DNA of 64,000 bases from Prauserella isguenensis (GTDB taxonomy: Bacteria; Actinomycetota; Actinomycetes; Mycobacteriales; Pseudonocardiaceae). The DNA is taken from contig NZ_JACHWU010000002.1 of assembly GCF_014191605.1 (NCBI RefSeq), positions 372,001 through 436,000 on the forward strand. The letters run 5' to 3'. How positions within the stretch are numbered: position 1 is the first letter of the stretch; each line of letters opens with the position of its first letter. The notes beneath the pieces are model-generated. The model was not told the DNA's origin. It saw only the letters and a list, made by a program, of their open reading frames with translations, and did not search any database. Below, one piece after another: positions 55,633-63,598 of the stretch. The position numbers were made by a program, and so were the translations under genes.

Positions 55633-56376
55633 ATGAACGGAACCGTCGTCGTCCTCGGCGGGCGCAGCGAGATCGGCGTCGCCGTCGCCCTGCGTCTGGT
55701 CCGCGCGGGCGCCACCGAAGTCGTCCTCGCCGCCCGCCGCAGCCACGATCTCGACGAGCAGGAACAGGTCCTCCGCGACGCAGGCGCCACGTCCGTGGCC
55801 CGCGTCGAGTTCGACGCCGACGACACGGCGCGGCACGCCGATGTCCTCGGCGAGATCATGACCGCCCATGGCCCGGTCGGCGTCGTCGTCACCTCGTTCG
55901 GGATCCTCGGCGACCAGGCTCGGGCCGAACGCGACGCCGGCCACGCGTTGCAGATCGTCCACACCGACTACACCGCGCACGTCAGCGCGCTGACCCATCT
56001 GGCGAACCTGCTGCGGGCCCAGGGCGGTGGCAGCCTCGTCGTGTTCTCCTCGGTCGCGGGCGTGCGCGTGCGACGAGCCAACTACGTCTACGGGTCGGCG
56101 AAGGCCGGCCTCGACGGCTTCGCGAGCGGCCTGGGTGACGCCCTCGCGGGCAGTGGCGTGCACCTGCTGCTGGTGCGGCCCGGGTTCGTCGTCGGCCGCA
56201 TGACGGAGGGCATGTCGCCGGCCCCCTTCTCCAGCACCCCGGACCAGGTCGCCGACGCCACCGTCGCCGCGCTGCGCGCGGGCAGGCACACCGCGTGGGT
56301 GCCGCGCGTCCTGCGGCCGGTGTTCTTCGGCATGCGCCTGCTGCCGCGCGTCCTCTGGCGGCGGCTGCCGCGCTGA
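55633..56376 (+). CDS. dprE2: short-chain reductase, DprE2-like
   Basis: 247 residues. NAD-binding VVLGGRSEIGVAVALRL near 6-22; the catalytic Tyr and Lys are in RVRRANYVYGSAKAGLDGFA, which closely resembles Mtb DprE2. DprE2 reduces the keto intermediate to decaprenylphosphoryl-arabinose, the donor for cell-wall arabinan. The C-terminal ends LRPVFFGMRLLPRVLWRRLP, like the membrane-associated end of DprE2. DprE1 is not in the window. An unrelated reductase is possible but less likely. Confidence 0.85.
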   Translation: MNGTVVVLGGRSEIGVAVALRLVRAGATEVVLAARRSHDLDEQEQVLRDAGATSVARVEFDADDTARHADVLGEIMTAHGPVGVVVTSFGILGDQARAERDAGHALQIVHTDYTAHVSALTHLANLLRAQGGGSLVVFSSVAGVRVRRANYVYGSAKAGLDGFASGLGDALAGSGVHLLLVRPGFVVGRMTEGMSPAPFSSTPDQVADATVAALRAGRHTAWVPRVLRPVFFGMRLLPRVLWRRLPR

Positions 56377-56553
56377 GACTCGCCGGCCGCTCGGCCGCCG
56401 CTGCCGCGGTGATCCGCGCCGCCGAGCCGCCCCGCGATGTCCCCGGCGCACGGGCGTATCGGGAAGCCCCGTGCGGAGTTTCGCCACGCCGTCGCCACCG
56501 GTCGTCGCGTACCGTCCCCGTAGGACGGACGTGATCACGAACGGGAGGCGCCG

Positions 56554-57465
56554 ATGACCGAAGCCGGCCGAGGCCAGGGACCCGTCGTCGTCGGAACCGA
56601 CGGTTCCGAGACCGCACTGCGCGGCGTGCAGTGGGCGGCGCGGGCGGCCGCGATCCGGCGCGCGCCCCTGCAGATCCTGCACGCCTCCGGCTACCCGGAG
56701 CGCTACACGGGCGAGTCGATGCTGCCGCCCGAGTCGTTCAAGGCCGAGCTGCGCCGCCAGCGGTGGGACTTCCTGCACGCGGCGCGGCAGTCGGCGATCG
56801 ACACCGTCGCGGCCGCCGGACTGCCCCGGCTCGACGTGGCGACCGTGCTCGATCCGGAACAGCCCATCCCGGCGCTCGTCCACGCCTCCGACGCCGCACG
56901 CCTGCTCGTCCTCGGCACGTCGGCGCACCGCAGCATCACCGGACTCATCGTCGGCTCCACGACCATCGCGCTGGTGGGCCACGCCCACAGTCCCGTCGTG
57001 TCCGTCCGCGGCGACGTCGCCGAGAGCGGCGAACCCGACCGCAGGCCGGTCGTGGTCGGCGTCGACGGCAGTCCGCTGAGCGAACGCGCCCTCGGGTGCG
57101 CGTTCGACGAGGCCTCGTTCCGGGGCGTCGCGCTCGTCGCGGTGCACACGTGGAGCGATTCGGACACCTCCGCGTTCCGCGACACATACGTCGACTGGGA
57201 ACCGCTGCGCGACACCGAGGAACGGCGGCTCGCCGAGCGCCTCGCGGGCTGGCGGGAACGCTACCCCGACGTGCCCGTGGAACGCGTCCTGGTCAAGGAC
57301 AAGCCGCGGCACGAATTGCTCGAATGGAGCAACCGGGCGCAGCTGGTCGTCGTGGGAAGCCGTGGCCGCGGTGGATTCCGTGGACTGCTCCTCGGCTCGA
57401 CCAGTCACGCCCTGATCCACAACGCCGGCTGTCCCGTGCTGGTCGCCCGCCCCGAGGAAGCGTGA
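56554..57465 (+). CDS. tandem universal stress protein
   Basis: 303 residues, two UspA domains (about 8-150 and 160-300). ATP-loop residues: VLGTSAHRSITGLIVGSTTI in the first domain and VVGSRGRGGFRGLLLGSTSH in the second, both fitting G-2x-G-9x-G(S/T). ATG at 56554 follows GGGAGG. Role in dormancy or stress inferred from the family. A strong hairpin follows the stop. Confidence 0.93.
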   Translation: MTEAGRGQGPVVVGTDGSETALRGVQWAARAAAIRRAPLQILHASGYPERYTGESMLPPESFKAELRRQRWDFLHAARQSAIDTVAAAGLPRLDVATVLDPEQPIPALVHASDAARLLVLGTSAHRSITGLIVGSTTIALVGHAHSPVVSVRGDVAESGEPDRRPVVVGVDGSPLSERALGCAFDEASFRGVALVAVHTWSDSDTSAFRDTYVDWEPLRDTEERRLAERLAGWRERYPDVPVERVLVKDKPRHELLEWSNRAQLVVVGSRGRGGFRGLLLGSTSHALIHNAGCPVLVARPEEA

Positions 57466-57473
57466 CCCCGTGC

Positions 57474-57508
57474 TGACCCGCTCTCGCGGCTGCCGCGAGA
57501 GCGGGTCA
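57474..57508. terminator. strong bidirectional hairpin
   Basis: Perfect 16-base arms TGACCCGCTCTCGCGG / CCGCGAGAGCGGGTCA with a 3-base loop CTG, between convergent genes. The right arm contains the stop codon of the DUF3048 gene (57506-57508). Confidence 0.85.
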
Positions 57509-58471
57509 GCGTGGAGTGAGCAGCACCCACACCGGGCCTTCGGCGACCGGCACACGCTGTCCGCCGCGAGTGCGGTACGTCGTCGGTTCCTCCGGCGACG
57601 GACGTGACCACGTGCCGTCGAACGCCTTCCCGTCGCGCAGGATCGTCGCCTCACCGCGCCCGACCGTCCCCGCGACGGGCGAGAGCTGTCCGCCGGAATC
57701 GCGCACCTGCCGGCCCTCGCGAACGGCCACTCGCTGTACGACGACCGTGCCCGCGGTGACCCGGCCCGCCTCGCGGGTCGTCAGCGGCGACCCGTCGAGC
57801 GAGATCCGCCAGCGGCCGTCGGCGCCCGACCACGTGAACCGGTAGCGCGCGTCGCGGAAGTCCACCGCGCGGGCGTCGACCGGTGTGCCACCCTCCGGCG
57901 CCGCACCCGGTCGGGTCACCGGCTCCGGCTCGCGCTCCCGCTGTTGCCCCGGTAGCCGCTGCGGGCGCACGTACAGGTTGTGCGGGATCGGCCGGTCATC
58001 CCCGCGGAAATAGGCCTCGGGCCGCGTCTTGTCCGTGACGAGGGTGATCGGCGCGCGCTTCAACAACGGCTCGATCTCCGGCGCACCACCCGAGTAGGCC
58101 AGCACCGGTGTGCCGAACTGCCGGACGAGCGCGATGTCCGTCTCCCGCGCGCTGCGCACCGGCCCGACCGCCTCGGGCAACCTGCTCGCATACACCGCGG
58201 CGAGCCGCGTCAGTCCACCTTCGACCGGTTCGACGTACACCACGTCCGCCGCCGACAGCCCGGCCTGCGGACGCGCCTGCTCGACGTTGTCGACCTTCAC
58301 AACCACGACCGGTCTGCGTGGGGAATCACTCGGCGCGGCACCAGGATCCGAGGGCGCCTCGTCCTCCCCGTCGCCGCCTCCCGGCAGCACCAGCAGTGTC
58401 ACCGCCAGGGCGGCGATGAGGAACACGACCACCGCGGCGATCAACCGGAACGCGGAACGCGACACCACCAT
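57506..58471 (-). CDS. DUF3048 domain membrane-anchored protein
   Basis: 321 residues. One N-terminal membrane helix (about 9-30, LIAAVVVFLIAALAVTLLVL), an acidic linker, and an external DUF3048 domain: VVVKVDNVEQARPQAGLSAA, DVVYVEPVEGGLTRLAAVY and AVGPVRSARETDIALVRQFG. Similar to Bacillus YerB-type lipoproteins, but lacking a lipobox. Function unknown. Confidence 0.9.
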   Translation of the reverse strand: MVVSRSAFRLIAAVVVFLIAALAVTLLVLPGGGDGEDEAPSDPGAAPSDSPRRPVVVVKVDNVEQARPQAGLSAADVVYVEPVEGGLTRLAAVYASRLPEAVGPVRSARETDIALVRQFGTPVLAYSGGAPEIEPLLKRAPITLVTDKTRPEAYFRGDDRPIPHNLYVRPQRLPGQQREREPEPVTRPGAAPEGGTPVDARAVDFRDARYRFTWSGADGRWRISLDGSPLTTREAGRVTAGTVVVQRVAVREGRQVRDSGGQLSPVAGTVGRGEATILRDGKAFDGTWSRPSPEEPTTYRTRGGQRVPVAEGPVWVLLTPR

Positions 58472-58606
58472 CGCCGTTACCCCGGAGGAGGCGCCACGGC
58501 GCGCCCCGTCATGGCACGCCCCGGCAGCACCGCACCGTACGTCGCAGACGCCCGCGTGGGGCCGGGCATCGCGGAACGGGTGGGAGCGGGCGCCGGGGTC
58601 ATGACA

Positions 58607-59206
58607 TCACTGCCGTGCCCAGTCCTGGGCCGCGCGCTGCCATTCGCGGTCCCACCACGCCTGCCGCGATCGTGCGAGCAGGGCGCGGAAGGCGCCGTAC
58701 CCGAGCCCGCCCGCGGCGGCGACCAGCAGCCACAGGGCGAGGCCCGCACTCGCACCGTCGACGACGGCGCCCGTCCGCGTCACGGGAGGCGATGCAACGG
58801 CCCCGCCGCGGTCGACCCAGATGGTGACCTCCGTGCCACGGGTGGCGCCGCGGTAGGCGGGCACCGAGCCGGTGCGCTCACCGCCTTCCGGCGCCGTCCA
58901 CCGCGCCGGGGCCCGCACGCCTCGCGCGTAACCCGCCGTCGCCGAGACCGGCGCCTTCGCGGTCAGTACGGCCGTAACCTGGTGTTTCGTCGCCGCATCA
59001 CGGGCGACGTCGTCCAGTCTGCTCCCGTACACGTCGCCGCCCCAGCCGACCGCAGCGGGCACGGCCGCGATCACGAGCACCACGAGCATCACGAGCAGAC
59101 GGCCGTCCCAGCGGTCGCCGCTGCGGGCCAACGGATTCTTGCCCGGACGGACCCGCCGCCATGCGCGCGTGAGCCGTCCGTCCGATCCCACGCCTCTCGC
59201 CGTCAC
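58607..59206 (-). CDS. Rv1733c-like two-helix membrane protein
   Basis: 199 residues. NPLARSGDRWDGRLLVMLVV is the usual opening, membrane helices at about 36-56 and 150-172, a ~90-residue external loop between them (ATKHQVTAVLTAKAPVSATA), and a cytoplasmic end RQAWWDREWQRAAQDWARQ. The layout matches mycobacterial Rv1733c, a dormancy-regulon antigen of unknown function. GTG at 59206 follows GGGGAGAA; the long upstream reading has no ribosome-binding site. Confidence 0.83.
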   Translation of the reverse strand: MTARGVGSDGRLTRAWRRVRPGKNPLARSGDRWDGRLLVMLVVLVIAAVPAAVGWGGDVYGSRLDDVARDAATKHQVTAVLTAKAPVSATAGYARGVRAPARWTAPEGGERTGSVPAYRGATRGTEVTIWVDRGGAVASPPVTRTGAVVDGASAGLALWLLVAAAGGLGYGAFRALLARSRQAWWDREWQRAAQDWARQ

Positions 59207-59337
59207 CGTTCTCCCCTCATCGGCCGCTAGGGGTGTGCGTCCTCGGACCACCGTCCTCGAACCGCCGCCCTCGGACCACGACACGCGGTCGGTACGCATG
59301 TCATGTTCCCGCCACGGCGGCGGGCTATTCAACACAT

Positions 59338-59375
59338 CGCCCGTCCGCCCACCGGAAAGTGGTGGCGGACGGGCG
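59338..59375. terminator. hairpin 1 after the conservon
   Basis: Arms CGCCCGTCCGCC / GGCGGACGGGCG around a 14-base loop. Part of a double terminator downstream of the styrene-monooxygenase-like gene. Confidence 0.75.
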
Positions 59376-59376
59376 A

Positions 59377-59413
59377 CGGCGGGCCGGCACATCGTCGATG
59401 TGCCGGCCCGCCG
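59377..59413. terminator. hairpin 2 after the conservon, near-perfect 37-bp palindrome
   Basis: Arms CGGCGGGCCGGCACATCG / CGATGTGCCGGCCCGCCG with one central base. Begins one base after hairpin 1. Together they would be a very strong stop for the minus-strand operon. Confidence 0.85.
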
Positions 59414-59486
59414 TGACAGCTGCCGAGAGGTGCCCCGCCGGCTCACCGCCGGAGCCGGGATGCCCCTCACCCCGAGAGGACTCCCG

Positions 59487-60716
59487 TCAGGAGACGCTGG
59501 CCAGGTAGTCCGCCGCCTTCTGCGGGTCCATGAACCAGTGCTGGTAGTCCGACGGGTCGGAGAAGCCGTTGGCGAACCGCTTCGCCACGACCGGGTTCTC
59601 CTGCGCCGCGCCCAGGATGTCCATGACATGCGGGGGCGGCGGGGTGAGCAGCGCGTTCGTCCAGTTCGTCACGTGCTGGGCGTAACCCCAGTACTTCTCG
59701 AACGTCTCGGTCATCCACGCGTCGTCGAACGGCTGGTCGCCGCGCTCGATGATCGAGTGCAGGTACGAGTCCGCGCACTTGGCCGCGTTGTTCGACCCCT
59801 GGCCGGTGATCGGGTCGTTGGCGACGACGACGTCGGCCATGCCCAGCACCTTGCCGCCCGACGGCAGCGTGCCGACCGGCTTGCGGATGACCGGGGTGTA
59901 GCCGCCGGCCAGCGTGGCGCGGTCGTCGGTCAGCTCGGCGTTCCGGGCACGGTCGTACTCCCACGGCAGGTACTTCTTCATCAGCGCCAGCGTGCGGTCG
60001 AGGTGCTCCTGCGGCGACGGACGGTCGGTGAAGCAGTCCAGCGGCCCACCCGGGATGCCCTCGAAGAACAGGATCTCGCAGTTCCCGCTCAACGTGAGTC
60101 CCGGGATCATGAACAGCTCGCCCACACCCGGGATCAGGTTGAACCGCACCGCCCGGTTGTTCGGGTGCTCCGGCCGCGGCTCGACTCCGTGCGCGTAGAC
60201 GACCGACAGCGCACGCTGCGGCTTCGTCCACACCGACCGCTCGTTGTCGCGGTCGAACAACTGCACCAGCTCACCCTTGCCCGCGGCGACGACCGTCAGG
60301 TCGTACATCGTGGACAGCGAGTTCAGGTCGGCCGTCGTCACCCCGTGGATGACGAGCTTGCCGCCACGCTGTTCGAACAGCTCCAGCCAGCCGGCCATCT
60401 TCACGCGCTGGTCGACCGACTGGCCGTAATTGTCGAGCCAGCCGATCCAGTTCAGGGCGCGGCTGGAGTCCTCACCGGCGATCGACACGCCGAGGCCGTC
60501 GACCGTCACGCACTCGGCCTCCCAGAGGTTGAGGCCTTCGTCGCGTTCGGTCTGCAGCGCGTCGTTGAACATGCACTGGGTCGACATCACGCGGCCGCCG
60601 CGGATCTCGTCCGGCGTCCGCGCCGACATCACGGTGACGTCGTACCCGTGCTGCTGCAGCGACAGCGCCAGCTGCAGTCCGGACTGGCCGGCTCCGACGA
60701 CCAGAATCTTACGCAT
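59487..60716 (-). CDS. styrene/indole monooxygenase-like flavoprotein
   Basis: 409 residues. FAD-binding KILVVGAGQSGLQLALSLQQ at 3-22; SIAGEDSSRALNWIGWLDN and GMADVVVANDPITGQGSNNA (second FAD contact) follow the styrene monooxygenase StyA pattern. StyA-type enzymes need a separate flavin reductase (StyB), which is not seen nearby. It is the last gene of the conservon: its ATG overlaps the GTPase gene by eight bases. Substrate unknown. Confidence 0.87.
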   Translation of the reverse strand: MRKILVVGAGQSGLQLALSLQQHGYDVTVMSARTPDEIRGGRVMSTQCMFNDALQTERDEGLNLWEAECVTVDGLGVSIAGEDSSRALNWIGWLDNYGQSVDQRVKMAGWLELFEQRGGKLVIHGVTTADLNSLSTMYDLTVVAAGKGELVQLFDRDNERSVWTKPQRALSVVYAHGVEPRPEHPNNRAVRFNLIPGVGELFMIPGLTLSGNCEILFFEGIPGGPLDCFTDRPSPQEHLDRTLALMKKYLPWEYDRARNAELTDDRATLAGGYTPVIRKPVGTLPSGGKVLGMADVVVANDPITGQGSNNAAKCADSYLHSIIERGDQPFDDAWMTETFEKYWGYAQHVTNWTNALLTPPPPHVMDILGAAQENPVVAKRFANGFSDPSDYQHWFMDPQKAADYLASVS

Positions 60717-61353
60717 GCGTTCGTGCCCTCCCGGGGTCAGACAGTTCGGCCAGCGCCAGCGTGTAGCTCACGAGCTCACGCAACGTCTCGGCCGTGGATT
60801 TCGGCTCCCGCGCGTCGACGGTGACCAGCGGAATCGACTCATCGAGGGCCAGCGCGTCCCTGACGTCCTCGATGTCGTGGTACATCTCGCCGTCGAACCG
60901 GTTGACCGCGACGATGAACGGCAGGTCCGAGTCGTTCTCGAAGTAGTTGATGGCCGCGAAGGACTGGTCGATCCGGCGCGTGTCGACGAGCACCACGGCG
61001 CCGAGCGCACCACGGGACAGGTCGTCCCACAGGAACCAGAACCGCGCCTGGCCGGGTGTGCCGAACAGGTACAGCAGCAGGTCGTCGTGCAGCGTGATCT
61101 TGCCGAAGTCCATCGCCACGGTCGTGGTCGACTTCTGGGCGGTGTCGGGCGCCTCGTCGATGCCCGTGCCCGCCTCGGTCATCCAGGCTTCACTGTTGAT
61201 CGGCGGCACTTCCGACACGGATCCGACGAACGTGGTCTTCCCGACGCCGAAGCCGCCGGCCACGACGATCTTCGCCGAGACCGCCAGCTGTTCCGGGTCG
61301 CCGCCGCCGGCCGCCGCCTGCGCGCCGTCAGACCGGTAGCCGCTTGAGTCCAT
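60709..61353 (-). CDS. conservon GTPase (CvnD-like ATP/GTP-binding protein)
   Basis: 214 residues. P-loop VAGGFGVGKTTFVGSVSE near 33-50; DFGKITLHDDLLLYLFGTPG carries the G3-like DxxG/GTPG; VAVNRFDGEMYHD stands for NKxD. This is the CvnD family (Streptomyces conservons; Mtb Rv3362c). ATG at 61353 follows GAGAGGATCC. It overlaps DUF742 by 26 bases, so all genes of this set are coupled. Confidence 0.94.
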   Translation of the reverse strand: MDSSGYRSDGAQAAAGGGDPEQLAVSAKIVVAGGFGVGKTTFVGSVSEVPPINSEAWMTEAGTGIDEAPDTAQKSTTTVAMDFGKITLHDDLLLYLFGTPGQARFWFLWDDLSRGALGAVVLVDTRRIDQSFAAINYFENDSDLPFIVAVNRFDGEMYHDIEDVRDALALDESIPLVTVDAREPKSTAETLRELVSYTLALAELSDPGRARTHA

Positions 61354-61714
61354 CGAGGATCCTCTCGAGTACGTTCCGATCGTGCGCGTACGCGTACGCC
61401 GTGGGGTGGATGTAGATCGCACCCTGGGCTGCCAGGTCGCTGACCAGCACGCGGATCACGCCCAACGGCAGTCCCAGCGACACCGACAGCTCGGCGATCG
61501 ACACACGCGTGCGCGCACGCTCGTACAGCCGACGCGACTCCGGCATCAGGGAGTCCGCCAGGCTCGGGTCATAACGCGGCACCGAAATCAGCGTCTCGAC
61601 GAGCAGGTCGTAACGCGGTTTGGTGCGGCCGCCGGTGAGCGCGTAAGGACGGATCCGCTTGCTGCGCATCCGGTTCGGCTGACCGGCCCCATTTTCTGTG
61701 GACACGGTGGTCAC
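61328..61714 (-). CDS. conservon DUF742 protein (CvnC-like)
   Basis: 128 residues. RIRPYALTGGRTKPRYDLLV near the start, SRRLYERARTRVSIAELSVS, then LGLPLGVIRVLVSDLAAQG and NVLERILDGLKRLPV are the complete DUF742 signature, a winged-helix-like fold. Partner of the roadblock protein and GTPase in G-protein-like signalling complexes. Start GTG at 61714. Confidence 0.94.
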   Translation of the reverse strand: MTTVSTENGAGQPNRMRSKRIRPYALTGGRTKPRYDLLVETLISVPRYDPSLADSLMPESRRLYERARTRVSIAELSVSLGLPLGVIRVLVSDLAAQGAIYIHPTAYAYAHDRNVLERILDGLKRLPV

Positions 61715-61733
61715 TTCCTCACCAGTGGGGTCG

Positions 61734-62171
61734 TCACGCCTGCGCCCTGCGGGCGGTCAGCACGCGTCGCATGTCGGCACGGATTTCCGGGGTCAGGGCG
61801 TGGCCGGCGTTACGGACGAACTGGGTCATCTCGTACGCCACCACCTTCATGTCGCAGTCGGGCCCGGTCAGCACGGCGAGGCCGGCGCCGTTCCCGATGC
61901 CCATGAACAGGAAGTAGCCGTGGGTGAGCCGGATGATGATCTGCTCACACCCGCCCTTGTCGAACAGCGTCGCACTGTTGCGCGCGAGGCTGAGCATCCC
62001 GCTCGCGATCGCCGCGAGCTGCTCCGATTCCTCCGTCGAGACCTCGTCGGACGCGGTGAGCGGAAACCCGTCGGAGGACATGATCAGCGCGTGCGTGACC
62101 CCGTGGACCTTGCGGACGAAGTCGTTGATCAACCACGCGAAGCTCTGTTTGCCTGAGGCCTGCGGGTTCAC
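61734..62171 (-). CDS. conservon roadblock/LC7 protein (CvnB-like)
   Basis: 145 residues. FAWLINDFVRKVHGVTHALI and MSSDGFPLTASDEVSTEESE are typical of roadblock domains; GCEQIIIRLTHGYFLFMGIG in the centre. Probably acts as a scaffold or GTPase modulator for the CvnD-like protein. Overlaps the kinase stop by four bases. Confidence 0.95.
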   Translation of the reverse strand: MNPQASGKQSFAWLINDFVRKVHGVTHALIMSSDGFPLTASDEVSTEESEQLAAIASGMLSLARNSATLFDKGGCEQIIIRLTHGYFLFMGIGNGAGLAVLTGPDCDMKVVAYEMTQFVRNAGHALTPEIRADMRRVLTARRAQA

Positions 62172-63598
62172 TCGGCCTCCTCACCGACGTCGTCGAGCCT
62201 GCGGTGCTTGGCCCGTGGAGCGTCCTCGCCGTCCTGACCCGCCTCGGCGTTCTCGGCGTTCTCGGCGGCGAGTTGCTCACCGTCGGAGAAGGCGTCCAGG
62301 TCGGCCAGCAGCCGATCGTGGCCGTCCTCCATCGACACCGGATCCTCGAGCACGTCCTCCGGAGCCGACGTCGGCTCCTGCGACCCGCCCGTACCCGCGC
62401 CGGAACCCGCACCCGCAGCGCTGGTGTCCTTCAGGCTCTGCGACACGCGGCGGGGCAGCCCGCTCGCGGTCGTACCGCCGGTCGCGTTCGACGACGGGCG
62501 CGGCCGCGGCGACGGGGGCTCCTCGGCCGGAGCCGTCGTGTCCACCGGGGCCGGAGCGGCCTCGGCCGGGGCGGCCTCGGCCGGAGGCGGCGGGGTCGCC
62601 GCCGCGCCGGTCTGCTGCGGCACGCGCTGCGGCAGCTGGCCCGAGATGGCCCCCGTCGAACGTTCCGACGGTTCGGGAGCAGGCTCGACCAGGCCCGGCC
62701 CCTGTGAGTAGAAGACCGTCTCGTTGCCCGACCACATCGCGTCGGGCACCTCGGTCACCAGCGCCAACGGCAGCAGGACGGTCGCGGTGGTACCGCTCGG
62801 CAGCCGGTTGGCCAGCGACACGGTGAGCTTGTGCCGGTCGGCCAGTCGCCGCACGACGGTCAGGCCCATGCTGCGGACCGCCTCGTCGTCGATGACCTCG
62901 TCGATGTCGGTCTCGGACGGCGACAGCCGCCGGTTGAGATCGTCCATCCGGTCCGGCGGCAGGCCGATGCCCTCGTCCTCGATCCGCAGCAGCACACTGC
63001 CGCTGTCGGTCAGGTGGGCACTGACCCGCACCGGAGCGTTGGGCGGCGACTGGTTCGCCGCGTTGTCCAGCAGCTCCGCCAGCAGTCGGCTGATGTCCTC
63101 CGCCGCGAACCCGGCGACGCCCAGCGACGCGACGCGCCCGATGGTGACGCGGGAGTACTGGTCGATCGACGACATGGCGCCACGCACGACGTCCACGAGC
63201 GACAACGCGTCCGTCGAGGGTCCACCGGCGTCCTTGCCCGCGAGCACCCGGAGGTTCTCCGCGTTCCGCCGTAGCCGCGCCGCGAGGTGGTCGAGGCGGT
63301 ACAGCTGCCCCAGCCGTTCCTCGTCCTCCTCGTCGACCTCCATCTTCTCGAGTTCCTGCAGCAGGGTGTCGACCAGGTTCAGGTCGCGGAGCGCGAGGTT
63401 CGCGCACATGTCGACCAGTGCCTGCTGCTCACCGCCCCGTGTCGGCAGGGGTTGCGCCAGGGCGGCGACCGCCGTCCCGTCGGATCCTTCCCCGTCCTGC
63501 CGCGGAGGATCCAGCAGCTGAGCCGCCGCCACCCGGGAGCGGTCAAGTAACACACGCGAGCGCTCCAGAATTTCCCGCGCTCTCGCCCGCCTCGCCAT
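62168..63598 (-). CDS. conservon sensor-like histidine kinase (CvnA-like), without membrane part
   Basis: 476 residues. The phospho-acceptor-type helix is QLYRLDHLAARLRRNAENLR near 105-124; ATPase boxes are LAELLDNAANQSPP (N), LRIEDEGIGLPPDRM (G1) and SMGLTVVRRLADRHKL (G2). A ~170-residue Pro/Ala/Glu-rich disordered tail follows. No membrane helix or extracellular sensor domain is visible, unlike standard CvnA proteins. The ATG at 63598 is chosen because residues before it would be non-conserved. First gene of the operon. Confidence 0.9.
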   Translation of the reverse strand: MARRARAREILERSRVLLDRSRVAAAQLLDPPRQDGEGSDGTAVAALAQPLPTRGGEQQALVDMCANLALRDLNLVDTLLQELEKMEVDEEDEERLGQLYRLDHLAARLRRNAENLRVLAGKDAGGPSTDALSLVDVVRGAMSSIDQYSRVTIGRVASLGVAGFAAEDISRLLAELLDNAANQSPPNAPVRVSAHLTDSGSVLLRIEDEGIGLPPDRMDDLNRRLSPSETDIDEVIDDEAVRSMGLTVVRRLADRHKLTVSLANRLPSGTTATVLLPLALVTEVPDAMWSGNETVFYSQGPGLVEPAPEPSERSTGAISGQLPQRVPQQTGAAATPPPPAEAAPAEAAPAPVDTTAPAEEPPSPRPRPSSNATGGTTASGLPRRVSQSLKDTSAAGAGSGAGTGGSQEPTSAPEDVLEDPVSMEDGHDRLLADLDAFSDGEQLAAENAENAEAGQDGEDAPRAKHRRLDDVGEEAE

